Positions 11,665 to 21,985 are shown, counted from the stretch's first letter. The stretch is DNA of 64,000 nucleotides from Athripsodes cinereus (GCA_947579605.1 OX388325.1:8241572-8305571); one strand, 5' to 3'. Numbers and translations: made by a program. Notes: generated by a model from the letters alone, not told the origin.

Positions 11665-12090
11665 TTATATGTTCTTATCTTATTGTAAGATGTTTAGTGT
11701 TTTTCAAAATATAGTTATCTGTAATATCAAAAACATAGAATTATTAATTCAGTGATATTTCAATGTTCTTTTGTCGAAGTATGCTAAACTTCAAAATCTA
11801 AAAAAATCTTATATATCTACAACGATACTATTAATACGTCTTCTTATTTTATTGTAAGATGTTTAGAGTTTTTCAAAATATAGTTATCTGTTATATCAAA
11901 AACATAGAATTATTAATTCAGTGATACTTCAATGTTCTATTGTCGAAGTATGCTAAACTCCAAAATCTAAAAAAATCTTATATATCGACAACGATACTAT
12001 TAATACATGTTTTTATTTTATTGTAAGATATTCAGAGTTCCTTTTTATTTCAAAATATAGTTATCTGTTTTATCAAAAACTGGGATCCAA
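11665..12090 (+). repeat. ~176-bp tandem units
   Basis: 'ttattgtaagat', then TTTTTCAAAATATAGTTATC, then ATTAATTCAGTGATA, then GTCGAAGTATGCTAAACT recur from about 11680, 11850 and 12016; the last is partial. It continues the array begun at 10403. Confidence 0.75.
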
Positions 12091-12880
12091 CTCAAATACA
12101 ATGGCATGAAATATATCATTTTTAATCATCTCATGTGCATCATTTTTCTCATTTTGAATTAACCCATAGATAACATAAGTAAGCTTGCATTTAACATAAT
12201 ACGGTGATAATTTAAGTAGGCACTTTTGTAATATATTACCACATATTGCCTCCATCTATTTGTTTCATTAGAAGTATTTCATTTATTCAAAACATGCATC
12301 TAAAAACATGAGATTTTCAAAGTTTAGATATTAAGATATTGGCTATTGATAAAGTAAATTGTTAGAATTGCATACCAGCTTTATAATTCCGTTTCAAGGC
12401 AATGTCTCACTCCAAAAATAAAATTGTAGCTAAATATAAAACGTCATTTGTGTAACATCTATTTTAGGAATATAATTACATTTCAAATAAAGAATTATGA
12501 ACGCGATTTGTAATTTCACATAATAAAATTATTATTGGTAAATATCTAGACTAGATGAACTATTCAAAAAAATTATTATGAATTTTCAAGTTATATTTAT
12601 GTGAATATGTAGTTTTCTACCTGAGAAATGATAATCCATCCAAAATAAGATGATTTAACGCACACAAAATTAATTATTTGCATATTTTGCACACGATTTA
12701 CACATCACAATCAAAACAAGTATCTGACGCCATGTTGACACAAAAATATAGGAAATGAATTGCAGGATTACCAATATGACAAAAACAATGCATACCATAG
12801 AGAAAAATGATAAATTTTCAATAAAAAAATTAATTAAATCCATAAATACCATATATATCACTAATTTTATAAAATTAAAG
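12091..12880. other. AT-rich stretch, nothing recognised
   Basis: Short frames at 12073-12255 and 12670-12900 (minus) show no domain. The latter runs into the minisatellite. Confidence 0.45.
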
Positions 12881-13605
12881 TAATAAATGTGTTTTTGCAT
12901 ATATTAGCACCGTACTACCTAACAAACCTAACCCGCAATCAGTCAACGTAATAAATGTGTTTTTGCATATATTAGCACCGTACTACCTAACAAACCTAAC
13001 CCGCAATCAGTCAACGTAATAAATGTGTTTTTGCATATATTAGCACCGTACTACCTAACAAACCTAACCAGCAATCAGTCAACGTAATAAATGTGTTTTT
13101 GCATATATTAGCACCGTACTACCTAACAAACCTAACCAGCAATCAGTCAACGTAATAAATGTGTTTTGCATATATTAGCACCGTACTACCTAACAAACCT
13201 AACCCGCAATCAGTCAACGTAATAAATGTGTTTTTGCATATATTAGCACCGTACTACCTAACAAACCTAACCCGCAATCAGTCAACGTAATAAATGTGTT
13301 TTTGCATATATTAGCACCGTACTACCTAACAAACCTAACCAGCAATCAGTCAACGTAATAAATGTGTTTTGCATATATTAGCACCGTACTACCTAACAAA
13401 CCTAACCCGCAATCAGTCAACGTAATAAATGTGTTTTTGCATATATTAGCACCGTACTACCTAACAAACCTAACCCGCAATCAGTCAACGTAATAAATGT
13501 GTTTTTGCATATATTAGCACCGTACTACCTAACAAACCTAACCCGCAATCAGTCAACTTATTAAATGTGTTTTTGCATATATTAGCACCAGACTACCTAA
13601 CAACA
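12881..13605. repeat. 68-bp minisatellite, about 10.6 copies
   Basis: The unit starts TAATAAATGTGTTTTTGCAT, passes ATTAGCACCGTACTACC, then AACAAACCTAACCCGCAATC, and ends AGTCAACG. Starts are at 12881, 12949, 13017 and onward. Variation is small: CCCGC versus CCAGC, and two units lack one T in the T run (67 bp). The last unit is degraded. The CCTAAC words recall the insect telomere repeat (TTAGG)n reversed, but the unit is not telomeric. Confidence 0.95.
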
Positions 13606-14146
13606 CAAATACAGTATATAAGAAAAAGGATTTATAATAATAATATGAGGTATGTCTATTTTCAATTTAATAAATTGTAATAATTTTCCCATTTCATTAT
13701 TTTGACTTTTTTCCCCATTGTCTAATTTTGACTTCCGTTGTATTTTGTCCAGTAAACATTGTTTTTGTTATGTTGGTAACAATGAACCATTTCTCTGTGC
13801 AAATTTCAACATGGCCCCCGATATTTATAGGATACTTGTGATACGTCAAGGGCATACGAAAAATGCAAATATTTATTGTTGTGCTTAAAAAATCCACAAT
13901 TGTGCGACGGATTCTTGTTCTCCAGGTTGAATACTACATATCTACATAAAAATAGTTCAATAATATCAAGTATTTATGCGTTCATTAAAACTAGATAAGT
14001 TCCTTATTATTGTTTGGTTTGCGGTATTTTAAAATTTCACTGGGGTATTCTAAATTCAAAATAATTATAGAATATTATACGTTCTAAATTCAAACATCTC
14101 AAAACTGTCATATAAGTGCCACAAATGTCAAAATCCAACGCTTTAT
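13606..14146. other. Nothing recognised
   Basis: AT-rich. The 66-codon minus-strand frame at 13697-13897 has no domain. Confidence 0.45.
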
Positions 14147-14264
14147 CTGGGAGGCGTTCAGGGTAACATAAATAACGCTCGATGTTCAGTGACCTGAGCG
14201 ACCATGAAGTTGCAGTGAGTGGTGAATGGCACCCCGGATTATCGTGAACAACTTTGAGCGTTTT

Positions 14265-14290
14265 TATATTATTATTATTATTATTATTTG
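14265..14290. repeat. (ATT)n microsatellite
   Basis: ATT repeats within the MITE. Confidence 0.85.
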
Positions 14291-14599
14291 GATGATTTGT
14301 AAAGCGCCGTTTTGTGAAAAAAAATCCACCTCAAGGGCGCTCACATCCCAAATGTCATCGTACTGGCGCCATTTTCGTAAGATTCATTCGCGGTAGTGCG
14401 TCATGCTTTACTTGATTACGTTTTTAATTTGAATAGTTAAATTGGCTTTGCTTTAAGAATGTTTTTAGGATAATGCATATTTAAACAAACCGTAAAAAAA
14501 TAAATTATTCACTAAAATCTGCACTAACTATTTTAATTTCTCTTTCATTTCACTTCTTGAACTAAAAAAATATGATTTTCTGTTTTGAAAAATTATATA

Positions 14600-15090
14600 C
14601 CGACACTTATGTATGCAAGCGAAACTTGGACGTGGTTGAAAAAGGATGAGAGTGGAATAAATGCTGTAGAGATGCGTTCACTGAGAAGAATGGTTGGTAA
14701 AACGTTGCGAGATAGAGTGAAGAATGAGGATATCAGGAGAATGAGTGGATGTGAGAGGAGTGTTGTGAACAGAATGCGTGTAAACAAGTTGAGATGGTTT
14801 GGACATGTTGAGCGAATGCAAGATGAAAGGATGACGAAGAGGATGTATTTATCTGAAAGAAGGGGTGTGAGAAAGCGCGGACGTCCAAGAGCCACGTGGC
14901 TTGATCACGTGGACCAAATTCTTAAGGACGGACGCGTGCTGAGTAAGAGAAATCAGCGTGCATGTATGAGAAACTGGATGAATGTAGAGGAAGCGAAAGA
15001 AGTATGTAAGGATAGATCTTTATGGCGTTCCGTTCTCTCTGCCTACCCCTCCTGGGACATGGCGTGAGGGTATAGTATAGTAGTAGTAGT
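14600..15090 (+). pseudogene. RTE 3' copy, C-terminal fragment, with 9-bp TSD
   Basis: AATTATATA at 14591-14599 and 15091-15099 flanks the insertion. The frame is open to the stop at 15065-15067 and encodes the RTE tail: P-T-L-M-Y-A-S-E-T-W, L-R-W-F-G-H-V-E-R-M and R-K-R-G-R-P-R-A-T-W. It is very close to the C-terminus of the copy at 39192-40904. The 3' tail is TATAGTATAG then TAGTAGTAGT. The RT domain is absent because of 5' truncation, as in target-primed reverse transcription. The intact frame implies a recent insertion. Confidence 0.9.
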
Positions 15091-15344
15091 AATTATATAA
15101 GACAAGAATACACAATAATTACGATTAACTTCGCAATTGTTTTGGCAACCGTCATCACTCAAACGTCAAGGTAACTGTCAGAGTGATAATCATCTTGCTA
15201 TGATTTCGGTAGATCACCCGACGACATGCCTGAATGCAACAGTGCGAGTCGTCGGGTGACTCGCTCCGGGCGCGTGAACGGATAGAGCGTCGTCGAGTGA
15301 TCACTCGGTGACTGTCTGAACGCCTCCCTGGGTTGCTAGAAAAT

Positions 15345-15639
15345 AAATGTTGCCAGAAAATTGGTTATTGGTTATGGTTATTAATCTTTACTTTATTATG
15401 GTTTTATGAGTATTCGTTACTTTGTAATCAGTACCTACCTGAAAAATAAATAATTGTTATTGATAATACATATCACACCAACATCAGTAGATTGGATTGA
15501 AGATTCTATTTAAAATAAGTTTTTGGTATATCCTACATTGAATCCGTTTGGTAATACGTGCTTATTTATGCATGATTTTGGCACGCATAGAGCAGATTAT
15601 TATTATGACATGTAGCTATTTTGGTGCTAAATAGATCTT
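15345..15639. other. Nothing recognised
   Basis: AT-rich sequence without landmarks. Confidence 0.4.
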
Positions 15640-15889
15640 AGACTTAAAGCATAATACTTAAGGTGTAACTAGACGTTACATTAGCTGACTGAAACATAAT
15701 AATTTAGATTTGTAGACTGTAACTAGAAGTCAATTTTGTACACCGTAAATAGATTTCAAATTTCCAATCTGTAAACGCCAATTAATGTTTGAGGAAAATG
15801 TTTGGTTGCTCCCGGTGAATAATAATTAATATGCTTAGTTGTTACCGGTACTTAATCCTTTTTAATTAAATGACATAACATCTGATTAT
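15640..15889 (+). repeat. Direct repeat, copy 1
   Basis: GTAGACTGTAACTAGAAGTC, then TTTCCAATCTGTAAACG, then CAATTAATGTTTGAGGA, then TGACATAACATCTGATTATC. The same phrases recur at 16318-16500 and 16785-16820. Confidence 0.65.
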
Positions 15890-16313
15890 CTAAAGGAGCG
15901 CTCACATTTGTTCACTTCCAGTGATCACTCTGGATGATCCTCCAAAATAAAAAGGTGTGAACAGGCGTTTCATCAATAGTCAATCGTTTCATCAATCACT
16001 AGCGATTCCGGATGAAACCGATTACTACCCGACATAATGTTGACGAAAGGTCCTTTCACTGAAACGACCATAAACAAGTTTTATCCTTTAATTTGTCTTA
16101 TTCTCTATGAATTTGTATTGAAAGTCAGAATCGTGTACCAAATTATCATACTTTCGTGAATTTTATTCATTTGATTTAAATTTTATTAAGTGCTATTTTT
16201 CATTTATTTTTACGACGTCAAACTACATACAACATGACCGTGAGTGTCGGATGGCAGTGAATGTATAGGATGAACAAATGTGAACAGGTGAAGCAATGTG
16301 AATGCTACTTTAG
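15890..16313. mobile_element. MITE, 424 bp, flanked by TAT
   Basis: The ends are CTAAAGGAGCGCTCACATT and, reversed, CTAAAGTAGCATTCACATT, giving ~19-bp imperfect TIRs. TAT flanks both sides (15887-15889, 16314-16316), so a TA or TAT duplication is likely. It sits exactly between the two direct-repeat copies. A phrase from its right half recurs near 56445-56500. No ORF. Confidence 0.65.
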
Positions 16314-16317
16314 TATT

Positions 16318-16500
16318 ACAAACTGAAAAAAATGTAGACTGAAACCAGAAGTCAAATTTGCACACAGTTACTGGATGTTAAATTTCCAACATCCAGTAAC
16401 TGTAAAACGACAATTAATGTTTGAGGAGGTCGTTTGGTTGTTACCATAGAATAATAAACATACTTTGATGTTATTGGTAGTTATTTATAAAAGATATACC
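16318..16500 (+). repeat. Direct repeat, copy 2
   Basis: GTAGACTGAAACCAGAAGTC, then CAATTAATGTTTGAGGA. It is interrupted after 16500 by an RTR insertion and resumes near 16785 with TCTAATGACAAAACATCTGA. Inside is a small palindrome: CAGTTACTGGATGTT and its reverse complement AACATCCAGTAACTG. Confidence 0.65.
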
Positions 16501-16519
16501 TATCTGGGTTTTGTTATTT

Positions 16520-16775
16520 TTATTATTATTATACCATCACGGCACATCCCACAAGTGGGGTAGCCAGCAGATCAGCTGCATGTAAGAAACATGCAAACCG
16601 TCCTCTGCGTGCCAATATAAGATCAAGACATTCAGGATGGGTGGCAAACCTCATCGCTGAATTTAAGATGTAAAATGTCTCAATTTTTCGAACACCTGCC
16701 TTTTACAGGACACTCGAAAACTTACGCAGAAGAGTGGGAGACCAATTCTTTACCGGGTGCTCCACGGGATATTGT
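16520..16775 (-). mobile_element. RTR copy, antisense, full length
   Basis: One of the best copies. After (ATT)n it reads ATACCATCACGGC, CCACAAGTGGGGTAGCCAG, GACATTCAGGATGGGTGGC, CCTCATCGCTGAATTTAAGA, CTTTTACAGGACACTCGAAA, GTGGGAGACC and TACCGGGTGCTCCACGGGAT. In sense orientation the 3' end is CTACCCCACTTGTGGGATGT then GCCGTGATGGTATAATAATA. That resembles the RTE end near 40878-40920. Confidence 0.85.
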
Positions 16776-16829
16776 TATTTTTTTTATTTTTTAATCTAAT
16801 GACAAAACATCTGAATATCTAAGTAACTG

Positions 16830-17215
16830 AAAATAAAAACTTAAAATACCAATTCAAATGTGGGAAATTTTATTTAACTATGTTGGTAGGTAACCAACCA
16901 ATTATTATTATTTTTTCTCAAAATAGAGCATTTACCCGTTTTTTTCTGTTATAGGCATTTCCTAATTTTTTACTTAAATAAGGGGGTGTGGGTTTTAAAC
17001 ACTGAGTTTTTAAATTGGGAAGAGGTTAAAGTACCTACTTTTTTTCACGTAGGCACCTACTAATATTGACGTGTGTGATTACAAACTTCATGTTTTGAAA
17101 TTGGGAAGAAATTTTTTTATGTAGGTTTTGCACTTTTTATTTACTTAATCAGTTTTACGTAGTTAGTGCTAACTTCACTTTTTTCAATAAGATTGTGTAG
17201 TTTTAACTCATTTAT
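16830..17215. other. Nothing recognised
   Basis: AT-rich with GTAGGTACCTAC-type words. Confidence 0.4.
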
Positions 17216-17217
17216 TT

Positions 17218-17269
17218 GGATGATTATCTGTTTTTAAACCCGAGCGATGCCGGGTTATAAAAGCTAGTA
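17218..17269 (+). mobile_element. Possible Helitron 3' end
   Basis: CCCGAGCGATGCCGGG can form a short GC-rich hairpin and is followed 9 bp later by CTAG then T. A hairpin just before CTRR, inserted before T, is the Helitron 3' signature. The 5' end was not found, so the length is unknown. Confidence 0.5.
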
Positions 17270-17279
17270 ATAAACTAAT

Positions 17280-17695
17280 TTTATGTTGTATTCAAAGTGT
17301 AGATTCCAAAGTTATTATGTTAAATAAATGAGATATGTAGGAATAATAATAATAAAAATCTTTAGTGCACAAAAAAACCAACATAAGAAAATAAATATGG
17401 CAGAATTTAAACTAGACAAATAAATTTTGTGCAATGGTCGATATTATCGCAGAAGCGCGATATCTTCCAATGAATCCATCTCTAACTAAAGCGCGATATC
17501 TTCCAACTAACCCAACTAATTTCTGTACCAACGGAAAAAGTACGAAGGTATAATATTTACAAATTGATATTTCGGAGCAAAAGCTGAGCTGAGTTTTTTT
17601 ATTGTAGCCTTAATTAAGATATGTAATACTTTTGTCTGTTTTATTTTATTTATTTTTGCGTATTTATATGTACTATTACTGTGGTTGCTTCTCCC
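17280..17695. other. Nothing recognised
   Basis: A local duplicate 'gcgcgatatcttccaa' occurs at about 17456 and 17491. No gene. Confidence 0.4.
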
Positions 17696-17706
17696 AGCTA
17701 GAGGGA

Positions 17707-17884
17707 CATTGAAGGAGTGTAGTCAAAAGATTCCAGACACGGGGGTATTTTGGCCAACCAGCCCTTCAAGTTGCCCACTATGGCAACTTCAGTGTGGACA
17801 AAAATTGTTAGGTGTAGACTTTCTAATAAATTGAAGTTCCCAGTCTTCTACGATATCCGGATGGACGTAGTGCCTCCTTCAATG
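17707..17884. mobile_element. MITE with CATTGAAGGAG ends, copy 1
   Basis: CATTGAAGGAG at the left and CTCCTTCAATG at the right. Interior phrases such as GCCAACCAGCCCTTCA and ATATCCGGATGGACG are matched in 36037-36197, so this is a family of ~160-180 bp. Confidence 0.6.
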
Positions 17885-17955
17885 TGCCAATAGAAAATTT
17901 AACATTCAGAATTGGTGGCAGTATACCTCGTTATTGATGAATTGAAGATGTAAGT
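17885..17955 (-). mobile_element. RTR fragment, antisense
   Basis: TGCCAATAGAAAATTTAACA, then TTCAGAATTGGTGGCA and GATGAATTGAAGATGTAA follow antisense RTR order. It abuts the MITE. Confidence 0.5.
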
Positions 17956-18403
17956 AAGTATGTTTAAATAAGTTTTTAGATTTTCGCGGTGATTTTGACA
18001 ACTTTTTTCTTCTGTGTGTGGGTTTGTAGCCGCGTGTTTCTTGGATATGTATCATACATTTCGGTCCACTTGTTGGCCACTCAGAAACTCAGACGATGTA
18101 AGAGGAGAGAAGACATAGAAATCTCCTTTCTCGGAAAGTCGCCTATAATCGAACGACTACATGTGTTTTGACCAAAGATATACTAGATAGGTAATTCAAA
18201 GAAAAAATCGGTCATGCAGCCAGTCATATTTTGCATCCAGTTTTAAACTGACGCTAACGTCAAGACAATACATTGCTAATGCTTGAAGGTCATCGAAGTT
18301 GGAACACAAAAATTCCGATAAAATGTACCGCGTTGCAAGTCTATACGTCTATGGTTTTGACTACGGCCGCTGGCAGGACACCTACAGAAAAAGAAAAAGT
18401 GTC
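17956..18403. other. Nothing recognised
   Basis: A 60-codon plus-strand frame at 17989-18171 has no domain. Confidence 0.4.
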
Positions 18404-18406
18404 TTA

Positions 18407-18938
18407 TGTGGTGTTCTCACTTTGTCGAATATCGCCAGGCACCAAAATATCGCCAGCCATTTGAACCGTGTGAACAAAATGACAGCTAGTCTGAAACGAT
18501 AAAAACCAGTAAGAAACGATATCGTCTCAAGTTGACCACCTTCCAACATTTTCGGCCGATTGAACGATTCGCGCATGCGCATGCGCGGCGTTCGTATCTA
18601 CGGTAAAAACTTTATAACCTATAAATTTTATAATGTTTCCCGCTTCGTGACAGCTGTTATCTTTGTTGTTGGTTTGTGGCGTTAGTTTCCTTAATTAAAA
18701 GGCGCCTTAAAACCTCTACTATAACATTTTCGACTAAAACTAAACACTTCGCGATCTCCATCTCGACGCCATTTTGAAAACGGTGTCAAAGTCAAAGCGC
18801 ATCTGACAGATCGTTTCTATATCGGTGGAATGTGTGAACAGGTGAGAAGATCAATGGATGTCCGGCGAATTTTGTTTTTTCGCCTGGCGATATATTTTTT
18901 AATTCGCCTGGCGATATTCGCCAAATGTGAACACCCCA
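18407..18938. mobile_element. Harbinger-like MITE with TTA duplication, 532 bp
   Basis: TTA at 18404-18406 and 18939-18941 flanks ends TGTGGTGTTCTCAC and, reversed, TGGGGTGTTCACATTTGG. Both ends continue into GCGAATATCGCCAGGC, so TIRs extend ~35 bp with gaps. A CGCCTGGCGATAT word is repeated on the right side. The TWA target and TIR fit PIF/Harbinger non-autonomous elements. It is GC-richer than its surroundings. Confidence 0.7.
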
Positions 18939-18944
18939 TTATTA

Positions 18945-19390
18945 AAAAATGGCATTCACTTTACAGATGCCGTGATTACGGCAGATAAATTTAAATAAAA
19001 TCATAGAAAGGGGAGCAAATTTTATGGTGGACACCCATGGTATACATTCTTATTACATGCGCAAGGTCCTCAAAAGCTGTCGTAACATTTTTTACGATTT
19101 GTAAACTGTTTTTACGATCTCGTTATGCACTTGAAATTATGCAATGGGGCTATTTTTACGATATTATAATTTACTTGAGTTTTAAACATCCATGTTTATT
19201 TTGTTTATTTATTTATTTCAACGCTCAAATAAACATTCATATTATATTTATTAGAGACATAGATACTCATAAAATTGAATTCCCACATTTAAAAATTATA
19301 AGATTTATTGCCACTCATTCCGAATTACTTATAATAGTTATTTATTTATTTGATATGGTCAGTACAGCTGAACAACCACATCATATATTT
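18945..19390. other. No credible gene
   Basis: A 148-codon plus-strand frame (19037-19483) begins here but is I/F/Y-rich and its last third translates an RTR copy, so I do not call it a gene. Confidence 0.5.
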
Positions 19391-19394
19391 TCAT

Positions 19395-19576
19395 TATTTT
19401 CCGTGGAGCACTCGGTAAAAAATTGGTCTACCACACTTTTTCGTAAGTTTTCGAGTGACCTGAAAAAAGCAGGCGTTCGATAAAATAAAAACATTTTACA
19501 CCTTAAATTCAGCGATGAGGCTGCCACCCATTCTGATGGTCTAATTATTTTTTTTTGATACAGAGAGGACAGTTTG
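19395..19576 (+). mobile_element. RTR copy, sense, 3' end missing
   Basis: CCGTGGAGCACTCGGTAAAA, GTAAGTTTTCGAGTGACCTG, TTCAGCGATGAGGCTGCCAC and AGAGGACAGTTTGTATG. It stops where SINE-A begins (ATTCCCGGCCAG). Confidence 0.75.
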
Positions 19577-19629
19577 TATGATTCCCGGCCAGAGCAAAAT
19601 GAAGAATGATATTTTTCAAATTGGGTCTG

Positions 19630-19840
19630 CAGGGTTACTCTTGACAAAATTAAACACGATCTTAATCTAGTCTTGATCTTGATCATACGACGCACGAAGG
19701 GACTATGGTCAAAAACACCGCGCTACCGCTAACGCGCGATCGGTTTGCGTGTATTATTGGCCAGTAGTCACTTCGTGCGTCGTATGATCAAGATCAAGAC
19801 TAGATTAAGATCGTGTTTAGTTTTGTCAAGAGTAGCCCTG
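19630..19840. mobile_element. Harbinger-like MITE (family 1), copy A, CTG TSD
   Basis: CTG at 19627-19629 and 19841-19843 flanks CAGGG...CCCTG. Arms of about 70 bp (ACTCTTGACAAAA, ACACGATCTTAATCTAGTC, TTGATCTTGATCATACGACG) match with two differences. The host SINE-A reads GGGTCTGGGTGTTAC elsewhere in the window, so the empty site is known and the 3-bp duplication is real. No coding capacity. Confidence 0.85.
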
Positions 19841-19956
19841 CTGGTGTTACATATTGTATATAATGTTTAATACCTTGTATATTTGTGTATATCGTCGTAT
19901 TAGTACCTACCCACAATATAACATTCATGTCTTAGTTTGGGACTAGCTCAATATGT

Positions 19957-20037
19957 CGTTACCTTACTTTGAAAAGGTTCTATCTATATAGGGAATTTTA
20001 TACATATATTACAGAACCTTTTCAAAGTAAGGTAACG
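19957..20037. mobile_element. 81-bp hairpin with 20-bp flanking direct repeat
   Basis: Left arm CGTTACCTTACTTTGAAAAG then GTTCT; the right arm at 20013-20037 is its exact reverse complement (25 bp). ATGT flanks on both sides. The host SINE phrase TTGGGACTAGCTCAATATGT (19937-19956) is repeated with one change at 20043-20062. Confidence 0.7.
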
Positions 20038-20102
20038 ATGTGTTGGGACTAGTTCAATATGTGTGAGTTATCTATGCATGTTATGTTATTACGTGAAATT
20101 AT

Positions 20103-20300
20103 AGTCTGCTGGCTACCCCACTTGTGGGATATGCCGTGATGGTGTCATAGTAGTGTTGGTAGTAAGTAATTCATTCATCGTTCATTCACACCAACACGGG
20201 TAGCCAGCGGACAATCTTCAAATAAAAAACATGCAAGATGTCTTCTCCGGGTCATGGGTCATCCCTAATGAAAAATAAAGTAATAAGCTACTAAGATGGT
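20103..20300. mobile_element. RTR 3' ends, sense then antisense
   Basis: Sense end CTGGCTACCCCACTTGTGGG, ATATGCCGTGATGG at 20107-20142. Antisense pieces GGGTAGCCAGCGGAC and AACATGCAAGATGTCTTCTC follow at 20195-20250. Confidence 0.65.
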
Positions 20301-20864
20301 TTAACCTATTAAATTCAAATTCATCTTTTGAACAGAGAGGATGCTGCGTTCAAAGATTCACGGTGAATATAAATAAATCGTTATTTTTAACGATGAAAAC
20401 AAAACATAAAAAATAAATTATGTTTAAATATAAATTAAAAATGACAATACATATTCAAAACATTAAAAAAAACTTTTATTTTAATATATAATAAAATGTA
20501 TGTATATATTATGGGTAACTATTCCTTTTATTTGTCTATGGAGATGAAGTAGTTTTTTTACACCCCAAGCATATTATTTGAAGGCGGTATGCACCTGCTA
20601 TTATAATTCATAAACTACCATCGCGATATATCCCGCAATTGAGTTGGTAGTAGACTTGCTATAGAACATAATAAAGACTAAAGTTTAATTTATCGACCGA
20701 TGGTTCCCGATAAAAGTTCGTACCTATTAATAATTTATTAATAAAACTTAGATATACAGTTATTATTCCACTGTTGACTTTATTAGTTTGCGAGCCTGCT
20801 TTCAAAAACTTCTTCTCCTGCTGCTAGAAAATGGTAGTTTTTTTTTTATTTATTCAACTATGCA
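20301..20864. other. Mostly unrecognised; one RTR scrap
   Basis: AT-rich. ACCATCGCGATATATCCCGC, then GTTGGTAGTAGACT at 20617-20690 looks like a decayed antisense RTR end. Confidence 0.4.
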
Positions 20865-21060
20865 AGTTGTCCTTCCTGCCAACAAAAATATTACGACGTT
20901 CAGGATGTTTGGCATATCTCATCGCTGAATATTGAAGATGGTAAATGTCTTAAAGGTAGGTGATGTTTTACGAGAATCTGCTTTTACGGTAGAACACTGA
21001 ATAACTCATAGAAAAGAGGGAGATTTATTTTTGGCCACCAGGGACTCTACAGAACTGGGA
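20865..21060 (-). mobile_element. RTR copy, antisense
   Basis: ATGCAAGTTGTCCTTCCTGC, ACGTTCAGGATGTTTGGC, CTCATCGCTGAATATTGAAG, CTGCTTTTACGG and 'ccagggactctacagaact' in antisense order. The 3' terminal part is missing. Confidence 0.65.
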
Positions 21061-21099
21061 TGCAGTTACGTCTATAAGGTTCAAAACAGTACACAATTA

Positions 21100-21462
21100 T
21101 TTTGGCAATGAAATTAGATTCTTTTCTCTCTTTAGGATCACATTGGTCAAATTCTGTAATGGGTTTAATATTTTATAAACAATACCAGATTATTAAAGGT
21201 GTATAGATCCTTAAGAATTAGTACTTTAGAAAAACAATGCAAAGATGTTACCAGTTGAAACAGCCAGGGGTTAAATGAAATAATTGCCAAATGCCAATTT
21301 TGAAGATAATTTATTTGTGCGTATGTTTGTTTCGTTATACCATTTTGTATGTGATGTCTTTTATAAATTAATTCATACACATAGATATGCGGATGTAAAG
21401 TTTCAAGCGTTCTTTTGAAGGCACGTATTCGTAAATCGTTCTGAATCCCTGACAAAGAACAT
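21100..21462. other. Nothing recognised
   Basis: A 100-codon minus-strand frame (21165-21467) has no recognisable domain. Confidence 0.4.
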
Positions 21463-21745
21463 ATCACTCATTCTTCTGTGTAAGTTTTCGAGGGCACTAC
21501 TGTAATTAGCAGCAGGGCTACTCTTAACACAATCTAATTACGATCTTAATATCATACGATGTTTAACGAGAATCTGCTTGAAGATGATTAATCATACGAT
21601 GCTTTTACGATGATTAATCATACGAAGTGACTTTTTCGCGCGTCGAAACTTTTATTGTCACAGACAGAGCGTCTTGCATGTCTATTACTACTTGCAGTTC
21701 ATCTGCTGGTTTCCCCACTTGTGAGAAATGCCGTGATGGTATGAA
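21463..21745 (+). mobile_element. RTR copy, sense, interrupted by a MITE
   Basis: GTAAGTTTTCGAGGGCACTA lies at the left. The 3' end CTGCTGGTTTCCCCACTTGT, AAATGCCGTGATGGTATGA is at 21703-21745. The family 1 MITE starting at 21513 separates them. Confidence 0.6.
21513..21650. mobile_element. Harbinger-like MITE (family 1), copy F, rearranged
   Basis: CAG at 21510-21512 then CAGGGCTACTCTTAACAC. The interior is rearranged, with three ATCATACGA words, and the right end is not recognisable. Confidence 0.6.
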
Positions 21746-21837
21746 TCAGTGAACATTATAATGTTATACATATCCATCGGCAGCATAATTAGAACTTCAG
21801 ATTTCCTGATTGAATATCTGGAAAATATTTTCGTATC

Positions 21838-21985
21838 ATGCTATATCATCATCATCATCATCGCCCTCAACGCTCCTCTCGGGAGCACAGGGCAGAAACC
21901 AGCCTCCTCCATTCAGAGCGTCTCTGTGCCAATTGCGTCACCTCTTTCTACGACATTCCTTGCGCTCTAATCTCGTTGTATCATG
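21838..21985 (-). pseudogene. LINE C-terminal fragment (family G) with GAT tail
   Basis: On the minus strand this matches the fragment at 45734-45973. Phrases reversed from GGGCAGAAACC, CCATTCAGAGCGTCTCTGTG and CCAATTGCGTCACCTCTTTC encode the A-Q-R-R-S-A-W-R-R-L tail. The 3' tail is (GAT)n on the minus strand, seen as CATCATCATCATCATCG. 5' truncated. Confidence 0.75.

Larger units (their letters stand above)
14150..15327. mobile_element. Harbinger-like MITE (family 3), split by an RTE copy
   Basis: Left end GGAGGCGTTCAG follows CTG at 14147-14149; right end CTGAACGCCTCC precedes CTG at 15328-15330. The 3-bp CTG duplication plus exact 12-bp terminal inverted repeat fit PIF/Harbinger-type cut-and-paste elements. 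Internal sequence near both ends is relatively GC-rich (CACCCGACGACATG and similar). The RTE insertion at 14600-15090 accounts for 491 bp, leaving about 690 bp of MITE. No transposase is encoded. Confidence 0.75.
19577..20093 (+). mobile_element. SINE-A interrupted by a MITE and a hairpin
   Basis: SINE-A segments 19577-19629, 19841-19956 and 20043-20093 join to give the family body: B-box region ATTCCCGGCCAG, AATGAAGAATGA, GTGTTACAT, TCGTCGTATTAGTACC, TTGGGACTAGCTC and the ATGCATGTTATG tail. The Harbinger-like MITE at 19630-19840 and a small hairpin at 19957-20037 are nested inside. The promoter head is lost. Confidence 0.8.

Noticed and set aside
12881..13605. CRISPR-like array
   Set aside because: Units are contiguous 68-bp tandem copies with no variable spacers, in clearly eukaryotic DNA.
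19037..19483. 148-codon ORF as a host gene
   Set aside because: Low-complexity composition, no domain, and its 3' third is an RTR copy read through.
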